Positions 1-4,940 of a DNA stretch of 5,460 bases are shown here, piece by piece; position 1 is the stretch's first letter; each line of letters opens with the position of its first letter. Source of the DNA: Spirochaetota bacterium (GTDB taxonomy: Bacteria > Spirochaetota > Leptospiria > Turneriellales > Turneriellaceae); assembly GCA_029561505.1 (NCBI GenBank), contig JAKQXK010000098.1, positions 1-5,460 of the forward strand, in the 5' to 3' direction. The notes beneath the pieces were generated by a model, which was given only the letters and a program-made list of their open reading frames with translations, had not been told where the DNA came from and did no database searches. Position numbers and translations under genes: made by a program.

Positions 1-1
1 T

Positions 2-649
2 GCCGGGCCGACACCAGAAACGGTCGCAATCCCCACGCACTGGAGTTCGACCTTTCTGTCGAACAAGACACTCTCAGAAGTGCGGATGTATTTGCGTGAT
101 GACAAATCGTTCGTGACTGAATTTACTCCCCACCCCGGGGCCGAAGGCCCCAAAGCGCACGCACATGGCGGATTTCTCGCGAGCATTCTCGACGAGACGA
201 TGGGCAGCGCGTGCTGGTACAATGGCCTGCCGGTGCTCGCGGCGAATCTTTCGGTGAAGTACCGGCGCTCGGTGCCGCTCGACGGGCATTACCTCTGCGA
301 GGCGAAGATTGACCGGCTCGAAACCCGGCGTGCGATGGTGAATGCGCGCATCTACAAAGAAGACACACTCTATTGCGAGGCAACGGGCGTCTTCGTGCGT
401 GTGCCAATTGAACTCTTAAAGCAGCAGCCCGACATGGCGCGCATGGTCGAGATTGTCGAATCGATTAAATCGGGCCGCAGCATACATGAACTCATCGAGC
501 TCGACCGCGCGCGGCGAGCGGGTCGGCAGGCAGAGGCGGCGAACGCGCCGAATGATGACGCGTGGGGCGAATTGGCTGAGCGCGGGCAGAGGCTGGTGAG
601 AGACATTCTTGCTCAGGCAGCCGGCGCATTTTCGAATCTGCTTAAATGA
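2..649 (+). CDS. PaaI/4HBT-type hotdog thioesterase, 5' end outside window
   Basis: Probable acyl-CoA thioesterase of the PaaI/4HBT hotdog superfamily, a cytoplasmic enzyme hydrolysing acyl-CoA thioesters; the substrate cannot be told. The family signature HAHGG followed by LASILDETMG is at nt 158-200, matching the HGG...LDE helix that carries the catalytic Asp/Glu (D codon 191-193). A typical NLSVKYRRSVPLDG strand follows, where the family usually has N-x-x-V-x-Y/F-x-x-P. The frame is open to the left edge with no stop and no ATG, GTG or TTG before GTG 80 and ATG 86. The residues before those codons fit the usual segment that precedes the first hotdog strand, and neither codon has a good Shine-Dalgarno, so the true start is probably upstream of the window. 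After the hotdog fold there is an unusual charged, helical tail of about 80 residues (nt 410-646). The family assignment is firm; the function is general. Confidence 0.8.
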   Translation, partial: AGPTPETVAIPTHWSSTFLSNKTLSEVRMYLRDDKSFVTEFTPHPGAEGPKAHAHGGFLASILDETMGSACWYNGLPVLAANLSVKYRRSVPLDGHYLCEAKIDRLETRRAMVNARIYKEDTLYCEATGVFVRVPIELLKQQPDMARMVEIVESIKSGRSIHELIELDRARRAGRQAEAANAPNDDAWGELAERGQRLVRDILAQAAGAFSNLLK

Positions 650-687
650 GTATTTACGAAATTGCTCCCGACCAAAACCAGAGAGAG

Positions 688-703
688 GCCTGATCTCTCA
701 GGC
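688..703 (+). repeat. Perfect 6-bp hairpin after thioesterase gene
   Basis: GCCTGA (688-693) and TCAGGC (698-703) are perfect inverted repeats around the 4-base loop TCTC. An alternative pairing, GAGAG 681-685 with CTCTC 695-699, overlaps it. It lies 39 bases past the thioesterase stop. No T-run follows, so it is not a canonical intrinsic terminator; it could be a weak terminator, an mRNA 3'-end structure or chance. Confidence 0.35.
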
Positions 704-818
704 GCAAAGGCTGTTTCTGGACGTGACAATATGCCTAGGCTACTTCGCCGAACTGCTTGCCGCCACGGAGACATTCTCTGTTTACAATAGGACAATTTGG
801 CGCAAGAACCTTGGATGA

Positions 819-1016
819 GCCGTTGAGATTCTTGCTCACCATGTTCGGCCCTTGCCCCACGACGATTGGCATCTTTGCATTTCGGGCGCGGACTTTAAGA
901 AGCTGCGCAAGAATGAAATCCTGTTGCGTCAAGATGACATGGAGTTAAGCATGCATTTTCTTCTTGAGGGTTCTGTGCGTATCGCGCAGCCGTACATAAT
1001 ATTGAACTTTTTTTGA
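819..1016 (+). pseudogene. Decayed cyclic-nucleotide-binding (CRP-like) domain fragment
   Basis: Between the in-frame TGA at 816-818 and the TGA at 1014-1016, frame 3 reads as protein. From nt 894 it gives FKKLRKNEILLRQDD, then MELSMHFLLEGSVRIAQ. This matches the N-terminal core of a cNMP-binding domain, whose usual form is a basic K-x-x-E-x-I-x-x-x-Q-G-D segment, a short acidic/small stretch, then a hydrophobic strand, G-S/x-V-x-V. The fragment stops before the phosphate-binding cassette (G-E-x-x-x-x), has D where the family has the turn Gly of QGD, and has no ATG before 939 and no ribosome site. It is therefore best read as a gene remnant rather than a working gene. The stop at 816 may be a point mutation: the same frame is open from 609 to 818, but that part is not recognisable. 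The alternative is a chance resemblance in a short ORF. Confidence 0.4.
973..989 (+). repeat. 7-bp hairpin with 3-base loop
   Basis: CTGTGCG (973-979) and CGCGCAG (983-989) pair over 7 bp (one G-U) around the loop TAT. A T7 run follows at 1008-1014, but the 18-base gap between stem and T-run is too long for a standard intrinsic terminator. The hairpin lies inside the cNMP-binding-like fragment and about 75 bases before the lipoprotein start. Confidence 0.3.
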
Positions 1017-1046
1017 CCTTATGAGCCACTTGTTCGTCTAAGGGGC

Positions 1047-1053
1047 AAAGGAG
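1047..1053 (+). promoter_or_regulatory. Ribosome binding site of the lipoprotein gene
   Basis: AAAGGAG is a strong Shine-Dalgarno match ending 11 bases before ATG 1065 and 17 before ATG 1071. The spacing favours 1065 as the start. It is the best plus-strand ribosome site in the left half of the window. Confidence 0.6.
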
Positions 1054-1064
1054 ATCAAACAAAA

Positions 1065-1490
1065 ATGGACATGAAGATTTTGGGCTATGTATTTGTGGCA
1101 TTCACGGCGATGCATTGCGTGTCATCGGGAGTCTCAAGGCCGACCAGCCTCACGAACGTCGACCTCAAAGACAACAACTATCGCATTGTTGCGACCGGTA
1201 TTTCAGGAGAAGCCTCTTCGGGATTGATTCTGGGTTTTGCGGCACCGCTGGGCATTACCTCTAGCTCGATTGGCGTGGCGCGGGTTTCCGGAGAACGCGA
1301 TTTGCAAAAGTCAGCTCTCGCTGACCTGTGGAAAAATGCTGAAGCGGCGATCGGGCCGATAAAGGGAAAAAACTACGCGTTGATCAACGTGGCGAATGAC
1401 GGCACGGCTGCAAACTGGCTGGGCCTTTACGCAACGCAGACGGTGGTGATTCGGGCAGATATTGTCGAATTTACGGGTTCTGGCAAGTAA
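1065..1490 (+). CDS. Small secreted lipoprotein, DUF6567-like
   Basis: A complete 141-residue protein with a short N-region (K4), a hydrophobic stretch at about residues 5-16 and Cys18 in the context T-A-M-H-C. This looks like a signal-peptidase-II lipobox of the relaxed kind seen in spirochaetes; His at -1 is unusual, where Gly/Ala/Ser is expected. The mature part begins with a Ser-rich tether, then TNVDLKDNNYRIV, a GISGEASSG glycine-rich stretch with a hydrophobic ILGF, a helix (ALADLWKNAEAAIG), and two strands (NYALINVAND and QTVVIRADIVEF). This order resembles what I remember of the DUF6567 family of small periplasmic lipoproteins, whose role is unknown. The start is set by AAAGGAG at 1047-1053. 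It stands alone, with gaps of about 415 and 235 bases on either side. Lipid anchoring is likely; the family assignment is tentative. Confidence 0.7.
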   Translation: MDMKILGYVFVAFTAMHCVSSGVSRPTSLTNVDLKDNNYRIVATGISGEASSGLILGFAAPLGITSSSIGVARVSGERDLQKSALADLWKNAEAAIGPIKGKNYALINVANDGTAANWLGLYATQTVVIRADIVEFTGSGK

Positions 1491-1725
1491 CAGACGGCAT
1501 AAAGAGCCGGCCCGCCACGTCGAAAACCGGCAGGTCAGCGACTGAACGATCCATGGACAGACTGACGGGAAAGTTTCGAGGTAAGTCATAGATCAGGCGC
1601 AAGAAGGTGCCAAGCCCGTCTGCCCGAAGAACAGAAGGAATACCCGTAACAAGGCGCACAAACAAGTGATAGGTTAATTGTAGCCATGTCAAGTTCGAGC
1701 AGATATCAGGTGCCACGGACTTATT
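1491..1725. other. Gap between lipoprotein and CorC genes
   Basis: No plus-strand gene is credible here. GCCGG (1506-1510) and CCGGC (1527-1531) could form a 5-bp stem with a 16-base loop, but no T-run follows. A minus-strand frame from GTG 1716 to the stop at 1471 (81 codons) is open and has a protein-like composition (see findings), but it lacks a ribosome site and any recognisable domain. I could not find a convincing promoter for the following gene. Confidence 0.5.
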
Positions 1726-3039
1726 GTGAATCAGGCGCTGCTCGAACTCATTTTTATTCCGGTTCTGATCTTGTTAAATGGTATTTTCTCGCTCGCAGAG
1801 ATGGCGGTCGTTTCTTCGCGAAAGGCGCGGCTGCAGGTTTTGGCCGACAAAGGCAAGGGCGGGGCTCGGCTGATTCTGCGCATACTCGAGAGGCCCGAGA
1901 ACTTCTTTTCGACGATACAGATTGCCATCACATTGATATCGATTTTGACCGGGGTGTTGAGCGGTGCAGCAGCGGCCGAAGCGCTAGCGGGGCTGCTCAA
2001 GGTATGGTTTCCGCATTATGCACATCAAGCGGTCACGGCGGCGTTTGTTATCGTGGTTTTTCTTGTAACCTATTTTTCTGTGGTGCTGGGCGAACTGGTA
2101 CCGAAGAGCCTCGCGATAAAATACCCCGAAGCTATCGCGGTTTTTCTCGCACGCCCTCTTGGGTTGGTCACTTTGATTTTTATTCCATTTTCAATCGTTC
2201 TCAGTTTTTCGGCCAGTATGCTGCTCTGGCTCTTTGGTGTGCGCCAACCGGTAAAGATGCGTGTGACTGAAGAAGAGATACGCATGATGATTCGCGAAGG
2301 TCATGAAACCGGCTCGGTCATGTCTTCAGAAAAGCACATGGTTGAAAACGTCTTCAACCTCGACGATATTCCCGTTGTGAATCTCATGACACCCAGGCCT
2401 GCGTTAGTCTGGCTCGACATCGGCGCCGAGATGCAGACGAATATCGAGACCATACGCAATTTCGGTCATTCATATTTTCCCGTGGCAGAGGGTGCGGCCG
2501 AAAAGATCATCGGCGTTTTGCCGGTGCGCCCACTTTTCGTCGATATGAGCCGCAACGCGCTGAAAGACCTGCGGCAATACCTGATCGAACCGCTTTTTAT
2601 TCCCGAAACGATGAAGGCTGCAAAGTTGCTCGAGATTTTCAAGCAGACGAAAAAGCATTTCGCGATCGTCACTGATGAGTTTGGCGCCATTCAGGGCGTG
2701 GCGACGCTGCACGATATTTTAGAATCGATCGTTGGCGAACTGCCGCCGCTCGGCAGCGCGACAGAACAACGCGTGCGGTGCCGCGATGACGGCACCTTCG
2801 TACTCGACGGCACGCTGCCTTTGGTTGATTTTGAGACCACTTTCGGCTTTGCGTTGATCGACAATACGGGCGCACCGCTGCCATTTTCAACGGTCGCCGG
2901 GTTCGTTGCGGCAGAGTTGCAGAGTATTGTTGCCGAAGGCAAGAGCGTCGACATCGCGCAGGGCAGGCTCGAAATTCTCGACATGGATGGCCCGCGCGTC
3001 GATAAAGTTCTGTTTATTCCGCTGGCGTTACGGGGCTAG
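1726..3039 (+). CDS. CorC/HlyC-CNNM family membrane protein (DUF21 + CBS pair)
   Basis: Complete 437-residue inner-membrane protein of the CNNM/CorC family, linked in studied members to Mg2+ (Na+-coupled) export; older annotations call it hemolysin. The N-terminal DUF21 part has helices at about 4-25, 63-90, 102-121 and 136-175. It carries the family motifs NGIFSLAEMAVVSSRKARL (18-36, including N18, S22 and E25) and GELVPKSLA (122-130). A linker helix (RVTEEEIRMMI from residue 179) leads to LMTPR (220-224) and a CBS pair to about residue 345, with FAIVTDEFGAIQGVATLHDILE the typical second CBS. The CorC_HlyC/transporter-associated domain starts at DGTFVLDG (355). GTG 1726 is the only start between the in-frame TAG at 1681 and the first helix; the next candidate, ATG 1801, would delete helix 1. 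No strong Shine-Dalgarno precedes it (AGGTG at 1708-1712 is weak and distant). Related proteins are usually named CorC, HlyC, YfjD or YhdP; the exact ortholog cannot be told. Confidence 0.92.
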   Translation: MNQALLELIFIPVLILLNGIFSLAEMAVVSSRKARLQVLADKGKGGARLILRILERPENFFSTIQIAITLISILTGVLSGAAAAEALAGLLKVWFPHYAHQAVTAAFVIVVFLVTYFSVVLGELVPKSLAIKYPEAIAVFLARPLGLVTLIFIPFSIVLSFSASMLLWLFGVRQPVKMRVTEEEIRMMIREGHETGSVMSSEKHMVENVFNLDDIPVVNLMTPRPALVWLDIGAEMQTNIETIRNFGHSYFPVAEGAAEKIIGVLPVRPLFVDMSRNALKDLRQYLIEPLFIPETMKAAKLLEIFKQTKKHFAIVTDEFGAIQGVATLHDILESIVGELPPLGSATEQRVRCRDDGTFVLDGTLPLVDFETTFGFALIDNTGAPLPFSTVAGFVAAELQSIVAEGKSVDIAQGRLEILDMDGPRVDKVLFIPLALRG

Positions 3040-3071
3040 GGTTAGTTAAAGAATCGTTCTTTACAAGCCCC
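3032..3071 (+). promoter_or_regulatory. Nested inverted repeats between CorC and kinase genes
   Basis: TAAAGAA (3047-3053) and TTCTTTA (3057-3063) form a perfect 7-bp inverted repeat around TCG. Around it GGGGCT (3032-3037, overlapping the corC-type stop) pairs with AGCCCC (3066-3071). A competing pairing is GGGTT 3039-3043 with AACCC 3073-3077. There is no T-run of terminator type after the GC stem, so this could be an operator, an attenuator-like mRNA structure or an inefficient terminator. The kinase start lies 16 bases after the outer stem. Confidence 0.4.
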
Positions 3072-3086
3072 CAACCCACATTAAAG

Positions 3087-4940
3087 TTGCGGCCCGTGTC
3101 GCCGCGAATCGCCACTATTCTATTTCTGCTGACGGCGACCTTGGACGCAGAAGCTGCGCCACCCATCAACCTCGAGGGTGAATGGCAGGTGCGGCTCATA
3201 AGCTGTCTGCCCACTGAAAGCGAATGTCTTAAGAAACGCACCGACGAAACCCAAACAGTGCATGCGCCGATGAATTTGCACGAGAAGTTTCCATGGTTTT
3301 TCGGCGAGGCTGAATACACACGCACGTTCGACCATAAGGCTCGCAACAACAAAGAACAGCCAGAACCCGACGTGCTGATTCTGGGTTCGATTGGCTCAAT
3401 CGATCAGACATATCTCAACGAAATATTCATACAACGCGAAGGCATTTTTGACGCAGGCGCGGTCGTTTCAGCCTGGAACAAAGTACGCGTGTACAACTTA
3501 CCCACCGGAGCGCTGAAACCCGGTAAGAATATGCTGCGCATACGCGTCACCGTGCTCGATTTCAAGGCCGGCATGCACGCGGGGCCGCTGAAGCTGGGCC
3601 ACGCACCCGAGCTTTTGCCCGCCGCCATTGGCTACCAGTACCTGCGCGAATACCTCTTCTTTGGCTCGCCTATTCTCACAATGGTGATGATTTTGGTTTT
3701 ACTCATTACGGCAAAATACTGGCAGCGCGACGAAGGCAACCACTACCTCATTCTCGCCTCGGCGGGTTATCTGCTGCACGGCATGTATTTCATGCCCGTA
3801 CCATTTTTCAGTGATCACCTGTTCTTTCTCAAGATGCAATGGATCGGGCGTATCGCTTCAATTGTTTTTACGACGACCTATTTTCTGAGCAATTTTCAGA
3901 TTCGAACACCTTTCGTGCACATGGCCTGGATGGTGATCGGCGTTGCCTTGGCGGTACTGACCATCATCGCAGGCTCGCACAGTGAGTATTTTGCAACGAT
4001 GCGTTGGCAGCAATGGGCATTTCTGGGGCACCTCGCATTTCCATACATTTACTGGAAACGTATGCAGACGAGTCCGCGCCGCGAGATCTACATGCAATAT
4101 GTTGCGGTGGCCGCGGTCGTCGCAGCGCTCTACGTCAACGATGCGCTCGTGCTCGCGTATGCGATTGGCAGCGCCTGGCTCTACCACTACATGAGCATGC
4201 TCAACGTCATGAATTTTCTCAGCCACTATAGCTTTCATCTTTACCTGTGGCGGCACGAAGGCAAACTCGAAGGCCGGCGCGACGCCGAGGTGACACACCT
4301 GCGTGAAAAAATCGAAATGGCCGCCGAGCTGCACGACGTCGTCGGCGCCGAGCTCTCGCAGATGGTCGTCTTGAGCAATGCTTCGGGTAACCACGCGGGC
4401 GCCTTAAAGCAGCTCGCCGCCGATTCACTCGAAAAGGTGCGCAACTTCGCGCATATTCTTAAAGGCGAAAAACAAGTCGCCGAGCTGCCTGAAATGCTGC
4501 GAAACCTTCGCGATCGTCTGCTGCAACTCGGCCGCTATGAAGTCGTCTTGATCGAAAATAGTGAGGATGTATTCTTGCGAGACGTTAAAGGCAGCAACAC
4601 GAACCGGCAACCGCAAAGCGAGACATCCACCTTGCTACAAGTTTCACCCTTTGTGCGCATGCATTTAGAACGCATTTTTTCTGAATGGTCGGCAAACGTG
4701 ATTCGCCACGCTAAAGAGGCGACGCGGCTCACACTTGGTTGGCGGCTAAAGCGCGGACGGCTCTGTATCTTCTTCGTACAAGACGCGACGAGTTTCGCCT
4801 GGAAAGGGCACGCCGATCGCCGCGGCCTCAAGGGCATCAAACGCCGCGCGCAAGAAATCAGCGCCAAGGTCGCCTGCCGCCGCTTCGGTCAGGGCTCTCT
4901 GCTGCTGTTGACAATGCCGCTCGGGAGGCCCAATGCCTGA
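3087..4940 (+). CDS. Sensor histidine kinase: jelly-roll sensor, 7TM, HisKA_3, HATPase
   Basis: Complete 617-residue NarL/DesK-type kinase. Signal peptide at residues 1-23 (cleavage near AEA|APP). Periplasmic jelly-roll at about 28-178 resembling the N-terminal sugar-binding domain of GH2 beta-galactosidases (GEAEYTRTF; YLNEIFIQREG; WNKVRVYNLPTGALKPGKN; MHAGPLKLG), with C40 and C47 a possible disulfide. Seven hydrophobic segments follow (about 190-210, 219-238, 252-270, 277-296, 308-323, 334-350, 353-372), as in 7TMR-DISM receptors, then a charged linker and the HisKA_3 motif AAELHDVVGAELSQ with phosphoacceptor His416. The HATPase has an N-box (E533, N537, H541) and a GLKG box (580-583), but the G1 box at 565-570 reads QDATSF, lacking the DxGxG glycines. 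An in-frame TAA at 3003 and no earlier start codon leave TTG 3087 or GTG 3096; neither has a clear Shine-Dalgarno. It overlaps the response regulator gene by 8 bases, so they form one unit. The ligand is unknown. Confidence 0.88.
   Translation: MRPVSPRIATILFLLTATLDAEAAPPINLEGEWQVRLISCLPTESECLKKRTDETQTVHAPMNLHEKFPWFFGEAEYTRTFDHKARNNKEQPEPDVLILGSIGSIDQTYLNEIFIQREGIFDAGAVVSAWNKVRVYNLPTGALKPGKNMLRIRVTVLDFKAGMHAGPLKLGHAPELLPAAIGYQYLREYLFFGSPILTMVMILVLLITAKYWQRDEGNHYLILASAGYLLHGMYFMPVPFFSDHLFFLKMQWIGRIASIVFTTTYFLSNFQIRTPFVHMAWMVIGVALAVLTIIAGSHSEYFATMRWQQWAFLGHLAFPYIYWKRMQTSPRREIYMQYVAVAAVVAALYVNDALVLAYAIGSAWLYHYMSMLNVMNFLSHYSFHLYLWRHEGKLEGRRDAEVTHLREKIEMAAELHDVVGAELSQMVVLSNASGNHAGALKQLAADSLEKVRNFAHILKGEKQVAELPEMLRNLRDRLLQLGRYEVVLIENSEDVFLRDVKGSNTNRQPQSETSTLLQVSPFVRMHLERIFSEWSANVIRHAKEATRLTLGWRLKRGRLCIFFVQDATSFAWKGHADRRGLKGIKRRAQEISAKVACRRFGQGSLLLLTMPLGRPNA
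4923..4928 (+). promoter_or_regulatory. Ribosome binding site of the response regulator, inside the kinase
   Basis: GGGAGG ends 4 bases before ATG 4933 and lies within the last codons of the kinase gene. With the 8-base overlap of the two genes it supports translational coupling, and it decides the regulator start. Confidence 0.55.

Larger units (their letters stand above)
650..1064. other. Intergenic stretch without an intact gene
   Basis: These 415 bases separate the thioesterase from the lipoprotein gene. No complete, credible gene is visible. Contents that can be pointed to are a perfect 6-bp hairpin at 688-703, a cNMP-binding-like reading-frame fragment at 819-1016, a 7-bp hairpin at 973-989, a T7 run at 1008-1014 and a Shine-Dalgarno at 1047-1053. 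The other short open frames here (plus-strand 609-818 and 757-948, minus-strand 613-795 and 735-932) show no recognisable domain. The stretch reads like a degraded gene plus the leader of the lipoprotein gene. Confidence 0.6.

Noticed and set aside
123..407. Minus-strand ORF opposite the thioesterase
   Set aside because: Arg/Pro/Ser-rich shadow of the hotdog coding region.
735..932. Minus-strand ORF across the cNMP-like fragment
   Set aside because: No family resemblance; the plus-strand frame over the same bases gives the recognisable pattern.
973..1014. Intrinsic terminator made from the 973-989 hairpin and the T7 run
   Set aside because: The T-run begins 18 bases after the stem, too far for a standard Rho-independent terminator.
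1002..1041. Sigma-70 promoter for the lipoprotein gene using TTGAAC or TTGACC as -35
   Set aside because: No acceptable -10 hexamer lies at 16-18 bases from either; CATAAT at 995-1000 lacks a matching -35.
895..1101. Minus-strand ORF across the lipoprotein leader
   Set aside because: It overlaps the Shine-Dalgarno and start of a well-supported gene, is Cys/Ser-rich and has no domain.
1506..1531. Terminator from the GCCGG/CCGGC stem
   Set aside because: Only 5 bp, a 16-base loop and no T-run on the plus strand.
1686..2270. 194-codon plus-strand ORF overlapping the CorC gene
   Set aside because: It is in the wrong frame over the DUF21 region, which has clear family motifs in frame 1; its translation is rich in Arg, Ser, Gly and Cys with no domain.
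3858..4394. 178-codon minus-strand ORF inside the kinase gene
   Set aside because: It is antisense to the 7TM and HisKA_3 coding region, rich in His, Arg and Val as expected of a shadow frame, with no recognisable domain.
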